In this document: in pieces, positions 17,036-24,948 of the stretch
How positions within the stretch are numbered: position 1 is the first letter of the stretch
Layout of the letters: each line of letters begins with the position of its first letter
Assembly: GCA_965248675.1 (NCBI GenBank)
Contig: CBDFJZ010000008.1
Location: forward strand, 1,674,001-1,738,000
Direction: 5' to 3'
Origin: UBA6627 sp965248675
GTDB lineage: Bacteria; Chloroflexota; Dehalococcoidia; UBA2979
Length of the DNA stretch: 64,000 nucleotides
Made by a program: the position numbers and the translations under genes
Notes under the pieces: generated by a model
The model's input: only the letters and a program-made list of their open reading frames with translations
Told to the model about the DNA's origin: nothing
The model's database searches: none

Positions 17036-17806
17036 GTGCCGATGTTCGATCTCTCCGCCAAGCACGCCCTCGTCACCGGCGCGACCGGTCCGCTGCAGCG
17101 CGCGCTCGCGGTCGCCCTCGCCGAGGCCGGAGCCGACGTGTCGCTGACGACGGCGACGGTGGAGCTCGCCGAGGAGGTGCAGGCAAACTCGATCCTCAAC
17201 GAGTGCTGGTCGATCGGGCGGCGCGGCGAAGCGCTGGCCGTCCAGCTCGCCGACGAAGGCGCCCTCGTCGAGGCGATCGCCGGCCTCGAGCAGCGGATCG
17301 CACCGATCGACATCCTCGTGAACGCAGTCCACGCCGCGCCAATCGCCCCGTTCCTCGCGACCTCGGCCGCGGATGACGCGGCCGCATTCACGGCCAGCGT
17401 CGCTTCGGTGCTCAATCCGACGCGCGTCGTCGGTCGGGGGATGGTCGAGCGCGGTTCGGGACGGATCATCAATCTCGCCTCGATCCTCTCTGACCGAGGC
17501 GTGCCGAACTGCGCGCTGTACTCGGCGACGCAGGGCGCGATCGCCGGCTTCACCAGGTCGCTCGGCATCGAGTGGATTCGCAGCGGCGTGACGGTGAACG
17601 CGCTCGCGATCGGGTTCTACGAGGACCTCGCCGGTCCGCACCACGACGTAGAGCTGCACGCCGCGCTCGAGCGCTACATCCCGCTGCGCCGCCTCGGTGA
17701 GGGGCCGGATCTACAGGGCGCGCTCGTCTACCTGGCGTCGGACGAGGCGGGGTTCGTCGCCTCGGAGCTGCTCGTGGTCGACGGAGCGATCAGCGCTCAT
17801 GGATAG
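17036..17806 (+). CDS. SDR-like protein with Tyr-x-x-x-Gln in place of Tyr-x-x-x-Lys
   Basis: A 256-residue SDR paralogue. The fold is complete (TGATGPLQRA loop, ILVNA, Ser149 in LAS, C-terminal LVVDGAISAHG), but the active-site Lys is replaced: YSATQ with Tyr162 and Gln166. The Lys normally lowers the Tyr pKa and holds the nicotinamide ribose, so activity should be weak or absent. The same position is Gln in the first gene of the trio. The GTG start directly follows the previous stop with zero spacing. A heteromer with the intact SDR is the simplest idea; unproven. Confidence 0.85.
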   Translation: MPMFDLSAKHALVTGATGPLQRALAVALAEAGADVSLTTATVELAEEVQANSILNECWSIGRRGEALAVQLADEGALVEAIAGLEQRIAPIDILVNAVHAAPIAPFLATSAADDAAAFTASVASVLNPTRVVGRGMVERGSGRIINLASILSDRGVPNCALYSATQGAIAGFTRSLGIEWIRSGVTVNALAIGFYEDLAGPHHDVELHAALERYIPLRRLGEGPDLQGALVYLASDEAGFVASELLVVDGAISAHG

Positions 17807-17809
17807 CAG

Positions 17810-18427
17810 ATGACTGCCGACGCGGACGCCCTCGAAGCGGCGGACGCCCCCGAGGCGCCCTCGCCGCTGGGCGGCCCCGGTGTGAGCTGGGCCGGCGACG
17901 GCGCGCTCGCCCCGGGGCGCCCGCGCGAGCGGTCGGCGCTGGACTCCGAGGTCGAAGAATTCCCGCCGATCCTCGAGGAGGGCGACAGCGGGTATCCGCT
18001 CGCGACCTTCAACCGGCGCTGGGTCGGGTTTCTGATCGATCGCGTGGTGATCGTGGCCTGCGCGACGGTCGTGGCGCTCCTCGCCGGGGTGCTGGAATCG
18101 GGCAATGCGGCGGCGACCGCGGGGTTCGCGCTGATCGTGACCCTCGTCGAGCTGGGCTACGGCGGCATCTTCAATCCCCGCGGCTGGTCGCCAGGCAAGC
18201 TCCTGGTCGGGGTACGGATCGTCAACGTGGACGGCGAACCGCCGGGCCTGCGCTGGGGCACCATGCGCACTGCCGCCACCGTGATCAGTCAGTTCCTGTT
18301 CTGGGTCGGGTACTTCTGGGCCTTCTTCGACAAGCAGACACAGACCTGGCACGACAAGCTGGCCAAGACCTACGTCGTCCGGGTCGACGATTCGGGCCCG
18401 AGCGCGTCGAATTGGCGCCGCTCGTAG
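17810..18427 (+). CDS. RDD family membrane protein
   Basis: A 205-residue protein. A long disordered acidic/Pro-rich N terminus (residues 1-60) precedes an RDD domain with FNRRWVGFLIDRVVIVAC (Arg and Asp of the signature in the first helix), a second helix and GWSPGKLLVGVRIVN, a motif typical of RDD proteins. A last hydrophobic segment (about 165-180) is followed by TWHDKLAKTYVV. RDD proteins are thought to be membrane transport or scaffold proteins of mostly unknown function. It starts 3 nt after the third SDR, so it belongs to that operon. Confidence 0.85.
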   Translation: MTADADALEAADAPEAPSPLGGPGVSWAGDGALAPGRPRERSALDSEVEEFPPILEEGDSGYPLATFNRRWVGFLIDRVVIVACATVVALLAGVLESGNAAATAGFALIVTLVELGYGGIFNPRGWSPGKLLVGVRIVNVDGEPPGLRWGTMRTAATVISQFLFWVGYFWAFFDKQTQTWHDKLAKTYVVRVDDSGPSASNWRRS

Positions 18428-18434
18428 CGAGCGC

Positions 18435-18860
18435 TCAGAGCGACTTGCGGAACAGCAGGTCGTTGCCGGCGCCGTCGCTGTCGAACCCCTCGAGGCGGAC
18501 GGCGTCGCGCGCCTCGGCCATCGCGGCAGGGATCACCGTCTCGACGCCGGCGTAACCGCGCCCCTCCGCAAAGGCGACCGCCGCGGCCGTGAGTTCGGGC
18601 AACGCCGCGCCAGCCAGGCGGCGCAGGATCGCGAACCCGCCGTCTCCGCGATCGATCGCGGCACACCCGACCACGCGCTGCTCGTCCTCGACGGCAACCC
18701 AGAGGCCACGGCCGGGCTCCCGGTAGTAGCCCAGGTCGATCAGGTCGGGATCGCGCTCGTCGCTCGGTGCGTCGAAGCCGGCCAACAGCAGCGCCTCGGT
18801 CACGAGGCGGCGGATCGCGAGCGCGTCGTGGTCGTTCGTCTGCCGGACGACGGCGCTCAT
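18435..18860 (-). CDS. GNAT-like acetyltransferase
   Basis: A 141-residue protein with a GNAT layout: N-terminal VVRQTNDHDALAIRRLVTEAL, a central LWVAVEDEQRVVGCAAID, a short acetyl-CoA-loop region around AILRRLAGAALPE, and a C-terminal EGFDSDGAGNDLLF. The acetyl-CoA P-loop (Q/RxxGxG/A) is weak, so activity is uncertain. The start ATG overlaps the stop of the upstream 325-residue gene (ATGA), so the two are translationally coupled. Converges on the RDD gene with a 7-nt gap. Confidence 0.7.
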   Translation of the reverse strand: MSAVVRQTNDHDALAIRRLVTEALLLAGFDAPSDERDPDLIDLGYYREPGRGLWVAVEDEQRVVGCAAIDRGDGGFAILRRLAGAALPELTAAAVAFAEGRGYAGVETVIPAAMAEARDAVRLEGFDSDGAGNDLLFRKSL

Positions 18861-19834
18861 GCGGGGGTCCGTTCCTGCGCCCAGGGGAGCGATCGAGGTT
18901 GCAAGACCTGGCGCACCGAGCCGTCGGCGACGAGCACGATCAGGTCGAGCGCACCATACTTCACCGGGTTCATGCCCTTCAGCGCCGGCGTCACCAGCTC
19001 GTCCTCCATGTGGGCGAGCGCGCCGACGAGCACGAGCGCCGCGAGGTCGCTGTCCCCCGCCTGCCGCTGCTCCACCGCGCGATCGATCGCGCGGCGGAAG
19101 GTGCGCCGGATCGGGACGCCGTCCTTCGGATCGAGCTCGGCCGGACCACCGATGATCGTCACCCCGTGCGGGCGGTCCGAGGGCAGGCGCGAGACCAGCC
19201 AGTAGTCGTGGACGTGGACCTCGGTGACCTCCTCGATGTTGAGCAGCGCGGCGCGGTCGCGCACGCGGGAGACGATGATGTCGAGTTCGGCCGGTTCCTC
19301 GGGCAGCCGGTGCAGCGGGCGCGAATCGAGGTGGTAGGCACCCTCGATCCCCTCGGAGATCGTCGTCCAGGCGCTCGAGAGCCCGCCGGCGACGGAGACG
19401 TAGGCGCCGTCCGCCTGGATCTTCGCGAGCTGGAGCGTGACCGGGATCCTGACCTCGCGGCGCGCTTCGGGATCGAGGCCCTTCAAGCCGTTCGCCAACA
19501 GGATGCGCAGCTCGGAGCGCGCCGGTTCGTCGTCTGGAATCCCAGCGCCGGGGGGCAGCCACACCGCATACCCGCCCTCCTCCTCCTCGAGGTCGGCGGT
19601 CAGCAGATCCTCGAACTCGTGATGCTCGGGTGCGCCCTCGGGGTCCCAGAGCGTCGCGATCGTGACGCCGATCCGCCGCTCACGTTGCGTGATCAGCGCG
19701 TCGAAATCGCCACTGGCGTCCTCGGCGAGGCGGAAGGTGCGGTAGTAGCGAGCGCCCATCCAGGAGGCCGCCATCGCGAGCGCGGCGCGCTCCGCCGAGA
19801 GTCGGGCGGGGTCAGACATCGCCGGATCGGACAT
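18857..19834 (-). CDS. Hypothetical protein, 325 aa
   Basis: I do not recognise the family. The protein is soluble and acidic, without signal peptide or membrane helix. An early aromatic-rich helix (AASWMGARYYRTFRL) is followed by two alpha/beta halves, the first with TIATLWDPEGAPEHHEFEDLL and the second with EVHVHDYWLVSRLP and GVTIIGGPAELDPKDGVP. The C terminus ends PRSLPWAQERTPA. The start could be either of two in-frame ATGs five codons apart (a MSDPA duplication). It is coupled by ATGA to the GNAT-like gene, which suggests a shared role. High coding confidence, no function. Confidence 0.65.
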   Translation of the reverse strand: MSDPAMSDPARLSAERAALAMAASWMGARYYRTFRLAEDASGDFDALITQRERRIGVTIATLWDPEGAPEHHEFEDLLTADLEEEEGGYAVWLPPGAGIPDDEPARSELRILLANGLKGLDPEARREVRIPVTLQLAKIQADGAYVSVAGGLSSAWTTISEGIEGAYHLDSRPLHRLPEEPAELDIIVSRVRDRAALLNIEEVTEVHVHDYWLVSRLPSDRPHGVTIIGGPAELDPKDGVPIRRTFRRAIDRAVEQRQAGDSDLAALVLVGALAHMEDELVTPALKGMNPVKYGALDLIVLVADGSVRQVLQPRSLPWAQERTPA

Positions 19835-19844
19835 TACGAGGCCG

Positions 19845-20264
19845 CTACGACTCTGACTCGGCCGCGCGCCGCTCGTCCCTGCGGTTGAGCATGGGGATCA
19901 GGCCGTTATTGATGTACTGCAGCGGAATCACGATGTTCAGCGCCAGAAACGCGATCACGCCGATCCATTTCGCCATGAGCGCGAAGTTCGTGCCGTCCTC
20001 GCCGGCCTGTTGCAGTCCGATCACCACCCCCACCGACAGCGCGAGCACGACCAGCAGTCCGAGGATCAGATCCCAGCTGCGGATGAAGCGGGCAAACGTT
20101 GCGAGCAGGCCCCCGCCAACCGCGATGTTGCCGGCCATCGCTCCCAGCAGCGGGGTTCCGTGGTGGTCCCATACGTCGAAGGACGCCAGGAAGAGCAGCA
20201 TCAGGCCGACCGGCCCGCCGACCGCGATCAGCAGTCCGGGAACGTCACCACGCTGGAATTTCAT
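19845..20264 (-). CDS. Small four-helix membrane protein
   Basis: A 139-residue membrane protein of unknown function. I start it at MKFQRGDVPG because AAAGGGGGAC lies at Shine-Dalgarno distance; the longer frame adds an Arg-rich, non-membrane stretch. Four hydrophobic helices at roughly residues 9-32, 41-60, 65-86 and 98-120 are followed by a short charged tail (NRRDERRAAESES), probably cytoplasmic. There are no conserved Cys or His residues. It lies upstream of, and on the same strand as, the 325-residue unknown gene, 10 nt away. Confidence 0.75.
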   Translation of the reverse strand: MKFQRGDVPGLLIAVGGPVGLMLLFLASFDVWDHHGTPLLGAMAGNIAVGGGLLATFARFIRSWDLILGLLVVLALSVGVVIGLQQAGEDGTNFALMAKWIGVIAFLALNIVIPLQYINNGLIPMLNRRDERRAAESES

Positions 20265-20414
20265 CGCCGTCCCCCTTTCGCCCTCATTATCCTCGGAGAC
20301 CCGACCCGCGTCGAAGCGCCGCCGGCCGCGCCGTTCGAGGTCGCGCCGACATGGCGCGGCGTCCGAGCATCGCGCATCCTCGCAACCGGCGGGCGCGCCG
20401 TCCAACCCGGCGCG

Positions 20415-20443
20415 TTGACCTGCGGATTGCCCGCTCGTACGTT
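20415..20443 (+). promoter_or_regulatory. Sigma70-type promoter of the enoyl-CoA hydratase cluster
   Basis: TTGACC at 20415-20420 and TACGTT at 20438-20443 are spaced by 17 nt, 26 nt before the ATG of the first hydratase gene. This is among the best promoter matches in the window. Confidence 0.6.
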
Positions 20444-20469
20444 CGCCGTCCCCGCTGAGGAGGAGCGCG

Positions 20470-21228
20470 ATGTCGCCTGCCGTGACGCTCGAGGTTCACG
20501 ATCACGTCGCGACGCTGCGCCTCGAGCTGGTCGAGGGGCGCTTCGATCGCGCCGCTCTCGAGGCCCTGAGCAGCGCGGCCGTCGAGCTGCGCGGCCGGAC
20601 CGAGGATGTCTACGCGGCGATCGTGGTGTCGGGGCCCGACTTTAGCGCCGGCTGGTCAGGGGACGCCCTGGCGGAGGACACGATCCAGGGACTGGCGCCG
20701 TTGGGCGCCGCGTTCGACGTCGTCGCCGCGATCCCGCAGCCGGTGGTCGCCGCGATCCGGGGCGAGGCGCATTCGGCGGGCCTCGAGCTGGCGCTCGCCT
20801 GCGACATTCGGGTCGCAAGCACCGGCGCGAGCTTCGCGATGCCCGAGACGGGCCTCGGCACGGTGCCGCGTGGCGGCGGGACGCAGCGTCTGCCACGCGC
20901 CGTCGGACGCGCTCACGCGCTGCGGATGCTGCTCACGGGCGAAGCGATCGACGCCGCCGAGGCGTTGCGCATCGGCCTCGTCTCCGAGGTCGTCGGTGAC
21001 CACGCTGTCGAGGCCGCCGCGCGGGCGATCGCGACGACCATCGCCTCGCGTGGTCCGATCGCGACGCGTCTCGCGAAGGAGGCCGTTCACCGCGGCGCGG
21101 ACCTGCCGCTGGCCGGCGCGTTGCTCGCCGAACTCGACCTGACGGTGATCCTCCAGACAACCGCCGACCGGGCCGAGGGCGTACAAGCATTTGTGGAGAA
21201 GCGTGAGCCGCGCTTCGAGAATCGCTGA
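20470..21228 (+). CDS. Enoyl-CoA hydratase/isomerase family protein
   Basis: A 252-residue crotonase-fold protein, probably acting in fatty-acid beta-oxidation by hydrating trans-2-enoyl-CoA. The two catalytic Glu positions are present: one in SAGLELALACDIRVA and one in MPETGLGTVPRGGGTQRLPR. The oxyanion loops are VVSGPDFSAGWSGD and AAIRGEAHSAG. A C-terminal helix ends EGVQAFVEKREPRF, the usual family ending. The ATG is preceded by GAGGAGGAG. It is the first gene of a cluster running through two small proteins and a second hydratase. Confidence 0.9.
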   Translation: MSPAVTLEVHDHVATLRLELVEGRFDRAALEALSSAAVELRGRTEDVYAAIVVSGPDFSAGWSGDALAEDTIQGLAPLGAAFDVVAAIPQPVVAAIRGEAHSAGLELALACDIRVASTGASFAMPETGLGTVPRGGGTQRLPRAVGRAHALRMLLTGEAIDAAEALRIGLVSEVVGDHAVEAAARAIATTIASRGPIATRLAKEAVHRGADLPLAGALLAELDLTVILQTTADRAEGVQAFVEKREPRFENR

Positions 21229-21281
21229 GCACGCTTGCCGAGCAGCCGATCGCGCGCGAGCATGTCGTACGGGAGTAGTGA

Positions 21282-21545
21282 ATGAACATTGTCTTGAACG
21301 CGGATGAGTCACTCGTCGCGCTGACCCTCGTCAGCGCACTGCTGCTGGACAACGTCGAGCTCTCGGAAGAGAGTCGCAAGCGGATTCGCGACTGGCGTCG
21401 CGATCGCAATCCGGGATCGTCGGAGCTTGAGGAGTTCACGATCTTCCTCAACGAGCGCCTCGGGAATCACATCGATGAGCGCACCACGCGGATGATGCGA
21501 GTTCGCGGGAAGCGCAAGGTGTCGCAGGCGGAGCGCTGGCAATGA
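21282..21545 (+). CDS. Small protein A of a paralogous pair, 87 aa
   Basis: I do not recognise the family. It is soluble and helical: MNIVLNADESLVALTLVSALLLDN, then VELSEESRKRIRDWRRDR, NPGSSELEEFTIFLNERLGNH and a basic tail (RTTRMMRVRGKRK). The core IRDWRRDRNPGSSELE resembles IRRWRTDTSPSTAAMQ in the next gene, so the two are probably tandem paralogues. The ATG follows GGAGTAGTGA. Its TGA overlaps the start of the second gene (ATGA), so they are likely made in equal amounts and may pair. Confidence 0.75.
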   Translation: MNIVLNADESLVALTLVSALLLDNVELSEESRKRIRDWRRDRNPGSSELEEFTIFLNERLGNHIDERTTRMMRVRGKRKVSQAERWQ

Positions 21546-21778
21546 AGGTCGAATTTTCAGCCGAAGAAGTGAACGCGATGTTCGACGCGGTGATCGACCA
21601 GGTCGTCGACCTGAAGCTGGGACGCGCGGACACGGCAGCGATCCGCCGCTGGCGCACCGACACGTCGCCCAGCACGGCCGCGATGCAGCTGCTCAGAGAG
21701 AAGGTGAACGCTGAGCTGCAACGGGAGCACGGCCGCAGCGAGGTGAGCCCGATCAAGAAACCGGACTGGGCGACGTAG
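21542..21778 (+). CDS. Small protein B of a paralogous pair, 78 aa
   Basis: I do not recognise the family. It is a 78-residue helical protein starting MKVEFSAEEVNAMFDAVIDQ, with a central AIRRWRTDTSPSTAAMQLLR and a charged end (HGRSEVSPIKKPDW). The shape and the Ile-Arg-x-Trp-Arg core match protein A upstream. It begins inside the stop codon of A and ends about 50 nt before the second enoyl-CoA hydratase gene. Both small genes are embedded in an acyl-CoA operon, but nothing in them points to acyl-CoA binding. Confidence 0.72.
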   Translation: MKVEFSAEEVNAMFDAVIDQVVDLKLGRADTAAIRRWRTDTSPSTAAMQLLREKVNAELQREHGRSEVSPIKKPDWAT

Positions 21779-21826
21779 CCGGGTCCGGCCACCAACGATC
21801 CGGTCACGGGAACGCGACGGCCGGCC

Positions 21827-22543
21827 GTGAGCTACGTCGAGGCGACGCGCGCAGGCGACGTCCTTCAGATCACCCTCAACCGCCCCGAGCGGCTCAACGC
21901 CGTGCATCTGCCGATGCGCGACGAGCTCTGGGTGATGCTCAACCTGATCCGCGACGATCCGACCGTGCGCGTCGCGGTGCTGACGGGCGCCGGCGACCGC
22001 GCCTTCTCGGCGGGCGCGGACATCACCGACTTCGGCACCACGCCAACCGTCGTCGAAGCGCGCGATGCGCGCATCGATCGCGATCTCTGGGGGCTGATGT
22101 CCAGCCTCGAGATCCCGCTGATCGCCGCGATCCGCGGCTTCGCGTACGGCGCGGGCTTCGAGCTGTCGATGTACTGCGACATCCGCGTCGCGGACGACAC
22201 GGCGCGCTTTGCGCTGCCGGAGGTGACGCTGGGGTACATCCCCTCCGCCGGCGGATCGCAGATGACGCCGAGGCACCTCCCGCGCAGCGAGGCGCTGCGG
22301 CTCGTCACGACCGGCGACGCGATCGATGCACGGCGCGCCTACGACCTGGGCCTCGTCGACTCCGTGGTGGCGCCGGAGGCGCTGCTCCCCGAGGCGAACC
22401 GCCTGGCCACGCAGCTCGCCGGCTACGAGCCGAGCGCCGTGCGCGCGGTGAAGCGAGCCGTCGTCGGGGGTCTGGAGATCAACCTCGACGCCGGGCTGGC
22501 CCTCGAGCGGCGGCTGGCCGCGCGGCTCGCGGCGGTCGTTTGA
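21827..22543 (+). CDS. Enoyl-CoA hydratase/isomerase family protein
   Basis: A 238-residue crotonase-family protein. ITLNRPERLNAVHLPMRDEL, the oxyanion loop AFSAGADI, and catalytic Glu residues in YGAGFELSMYCDIRVAD and LPEVTLGYIPSAGGSQ. It differs from the first hydratase of the cluster in loop sequences, so a separate substrate range (or isomerase activity) is likely. It has a GTG start. Its TGA overlaps the TTG of the next gene (the Rieske-like protein). Confidence 0.9.
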   Translation: MSYVEATRAGDVLQITLNRPERLNAVHLPMRDELWVMLNLIRDDPTVRVAVLTGAGDRAFSAGADITDFGTTPTVVEARDARIDRDLWGLMSSLEIPLIAAIRGFAYGAGFELSMYCDIRVADDTARFALPEVTLGYIPSAGGSQMTPRHLPRSEALRLVTTGDAIDARRAYDLGLVDSVVAPEALLPEANRLATQLAGYEPSAVRAVKRAVVGGLEINLDAGLALERRLAARLAAVV

Positions 22544-23052
22544 GCGCGCAGGCTCCCGCGCCAGAACCTCGCCAGTTCGGGCCGATCACGCTTCCTCGGA
22601 ACATCGGTCCGCTGATGCTGCTCCTCGTCAGTGCGATCGGCATCCTCGCCGTGTTCTGGGGCCGCTTCGTCTCCGATCCGGGGATCGAGATCGAGCTGTT
22701 CGACGCGGGACCGACCGAGGCGCTGCTCGAGCGGGCGGTGATCGCGGCGCCCGAACGGGATCTCTATCTCGTTGGGCTCGAAGACGGGCGCGTCCGTGCC
22801 GTGGACGGCCGTGTCGAGTTCAGTGGCTGCGCGGTCGAATACCGGCCGGACGATCCGCGCGGGCGTGCGCACAACCCGCACGGCCTACCGGGTGTGCTCG
22901 AGGATCCGTGCTCCGGCGCCGTGTGGTCGGTCGCGGGTGACGCGATCGCGCTGGTGGACGAACCGCTGCGCACCCCAAACGTCACCTTCGAGCGCGACGA
23001 GGACGGCGTGCAGCATGTGATCGTCGAGCTAATCACCGTCGGTGACGACTAG
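22540..23052 (+). CDS. Membrane-anchored Rieske-like protein lacking 2Fe-2S ligands
   Basis: A 170-residue protein with one N-terminal membrane helix (about 22-42) and an extracytoplasmic domain. The TTG start overlaps the previous stop. In the domain, GCAVEYRPDD (Cys97) matches box I of Rieske proteins after the ligand positions, and DPCSGAVW (Cys124) matches box II. However, box I lacks its Cys-x-His and box II reads Asp-Pro-Cys-Ser instead of Cys-Pro-Cys-His. The two Cys that form the Rieske structural disulfide are kept while all four cluster ligands are gone. An electron-transfer role is therefore unlikely. Family assignment comes from motif spacing only. Confidence 0.6.
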   Translation: MSAQAPAPEPRQFGPITLPRNIGPLMLLLVSAIGILAVFWGRFVSDPGIEIELFDAGPTEALLERAVIAAPERDLYLVGLEDGRVRAVDGRVEFSGCAVEYRPDDPRGRAHNPHGLPGVLEDPCSGAVWSVAGDAIALVDEPLRTPNVTFERDEDGVQHVIVELITVGDD

Positions 23053-23155
23053 CGCGGAAGCCGGCTCGACGGGTGCAGCGGATCCGGGCTCGCGATCACC
23101 TCGGATTCTCGCCATCATGAGCCGTCAGGCGGTGTCCGGCGGTTCGCTGCCAGTT

Positions 23156-23184
23156 TTGCCGCTTGCTTCGGAACGCGGTATGAC
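23156..23184 (+). promoter_or_regulatory. Putative promoter of the acyl-CoA ligase gene
   Basis: TTGCCG at 23156-23161 and TATGAC at 23179-23184 with a 17-nt spacer, about 80 nt upstream of the ligase ATG. Plausible but a looser match than the hydratase promoter. Confidence 0.4.
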
Positions 23185-23266
23185 TGCTCCGTTCCGGACA
23201 GCCCGAACGGGCGCTGCCGACCATGGGGAACCCCGCGATGCGCTCGGGCGCGGGGGAGGATCACAG

Positions 23267-24850
23267 ATGAATACCGCCGAGTTTTTGACGATTTCCGCCG
23301 CGATCGTCCCTGACCGGACGGCCGTCGTCGGAGCCGATCGGCGTTCCACGTACGGCGAATTGCAGTCGATCGTGAATCGTCTCGCGAACGGCCTGCAGGG
23401 CCTCGGCGTGTCGAAGGGGCAGAACGTCGGTGTGATGGCCGTCAACAGCCCCGAGTTCCTCGATATCTACTACGCGACGGCCGGCGTCGGCGCGACGTTG
23501 GTGCCGCTGAACTTCCGCGCCAAGACCGAAGAGCTCGCCCACATGATCAACGAGGCCGACGTGGGCGTCCTCTTCGTCGGAGAGCGCTACTGGCCGATCT
23601 ACGAGCAGATCAAAGCGTCGATCCCCGACGTCGAGCACGTGATCGGCCTCGACTTCACGCCCGACGGGGGGCTCTCCTACGATCAGATGATCGAGTCGAA
23701 CGAGGACATTCCGGTCTTCACCGAGATCGACGACTCAGATCCGACGCTGCTGATCTACACCTCCGGGACCACCTCGCTTCCGAAGGGTGTGGTGTTGTCC
23801 TACCAGGCGCTGACAGCGCTGGTCGTGAATACGCAGGCGCCGGCCGACCCGATCTCCGATCAGGAGGTCGTGCTCGTCTGCGCGCCGTTCTTCCACATCG
23901 CCGGCGCGACGACGATCATGAGCTCCGTCTTCTCCGGACGCCGCCTCGTCGTGCTCCCGCAGTTCAGCCCGGAGGCCTGGCTCGACGCCGTCGACGCCGA
24001 GGGTGTGACCCACGCCTTCGTCGTGCCGACGATGCTCAAGCGGATGATGGAATACGAGCACTTCGACGACTACAGCCTCGATACGCTGCAGGTGATCACC
24101 TACGGCGCCGCGCCGATGCCGTACGACGTCGTCCGCGCCGCGGTCGACATCTTCCCGCCACGCGGGATCGGCCTGCTCAACGCCTACGGTCAGACCGAGG
24201 CCACCGGGTCGCTCACCTACCTCGGTCCCGACGACCACCACCTCGACGGCACGCCCGAGGAGAACGAGCGGAAGATTCAGCGCCTCCGCTCCGTCGGCAA
24301 GACCATGCCGGACGTCGACGTGGCGATCCTCGCCCCGGACGGTCGCCGCCTCGAGGGCGAGGATGAGGGTGAGATCTGCATCCGCGGCGACCGCGTGATG
24401 AAGGGCTACAACAAGCGCCAGGACGACACCGCCTCGGCGATCCAGGATGGCTGGTTGCACACCGGCGACCTCGGGAAGATCGACGAGGACGGGTACCTGT
24501 TCATCACCGGCCGGATCAAGGACATGATCATCCGCGGCGGCGAGAACATCTCGACCGCCGAGATCGAACACGTGCTCGAGGATCACCCGGGCATCGCCGA
24601 GGCCGCCGTGATCGGCGTCAAGGACAACGACTGGGGCGAGGTGGTGAAGGCGATCGTCGTCGCCGGTCCGAAGGAAGAGGTGCCTTCCGAGGACGATCTG
24701 ACCACCTACGTGAAGTCGCGTCTGGCGTCCTACAAGGCGCCGGCGATCTACCAGTGGATCGACGAGCTGCCGAAGAACCACCTGGGCAAGATCCTCAAAA
24801 CCGATCTACGTGATCGCTACGGTCAACCCACCGAGGGCACGACTGTCTAG
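23267..24850 (+). CDS. Long-chain acyl-CoA ligase (AMP-forming)
   Basis: A 527-residue member of the ANL adenylating superfamily that activates a fatty acid with ATP and CoA. The start is the ATG after GGGGGAGGATCACAG; upstream in-frame sequence looks non-coding. P-loop YTSGTTSLPKG at 164-174, the A5 motif NAYGQTEATG, HTGDLGKIDEDGYLFITGR with the hinge at ITGRIKDMI, and the C-terminal catalytic Lys in LPKNHLGKILKTDLR. No membrane helix, so cytoplasmic or peripheral. The location next to hydratases and the ETF module suggests entry into beta-oxidation. The specific substrate is unknown. Confidence 0.92.
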   Translation: MNTAEFLTISAAIVPDRTAVVGADRRSTYGELQSIVNRLANGLQGLGVSKGQNVGVMAVNSPEFLDIYYATAGVGATLVPLNFRAKTEELAHMINEADVGVLFVGERYWPIYEQIKASIPDVEHVIGLDFTPDGGLSYDQMIESNEDIPVFTEIDDSDPTLLIYTSGTTSLPKGVVLSYQALTALVVNTQAPADPISDQEVVLVCAPFFHIAGATTIMSSVFSGRRLVVLPQFSPEAWLDAVDAEGVTHAFVVPTMLKRMMEYEHFDDYSLDTLQVITYGAAPMPYDVVRAAVDIFPPRGIGLLNAYGQTEATGSLTYLGPDDHHLDGTPEENERKIQRLRSVGKTMPDVDVAILAPDGRRLEGEDEGEICIRGDRVMKGYNKRQDDTASAIQDGWLHTGDLGKIDEDGYLFITGRIKDMIIRGGENISTAEIEHVLEDHPGIAEAAVIGVKDNDWGEVVKAIVVAGPKEEVPSEDDLTTYVKSRLASYKAPAIYQWIDELPKNHLGKILKTDLRDRYGQPTEGTTV

Positions 24851-24884
24851 CACCGGAACGGTGTCGTAGCATCGCGCACTGACG

Positions 24885-24920
24885 CGAAACCCTCGAAACC
24901 CTCGAACCCCTCGAATCCGG
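24885..24920. repeat. Imperfect 9-nt tandem repeat, four units
   Basis: CGAAACCCT is present twice, followed by CGAACCCCT and a degenerate fourth unit CGAATCCGG, in the 98-nt gap between the acyl-CoA ligase and the membrane Fe-S oxidoreductase genes. It could be a protein-binding site or replication slippage; nothing decides. Confidence 0.6.
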
Positions 24921-24948
24921 GGCGAGGACGCGGACGAGCGGAGCTTGC

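Noticed and set aside
14822..17659. 945-codon minus-strand open frame
   Set aside because: It is antisense to uppP and the SDR trio, has low-complexity composition and no motif; the plus-strand genes have clear domains.
21282..21778. Toxin-antitoxin pair
   Set aside because: Two small overlapping genes suggested it, but the proteins resemble each other, no toxin motif is seen, and they are inside a metabolic operon.
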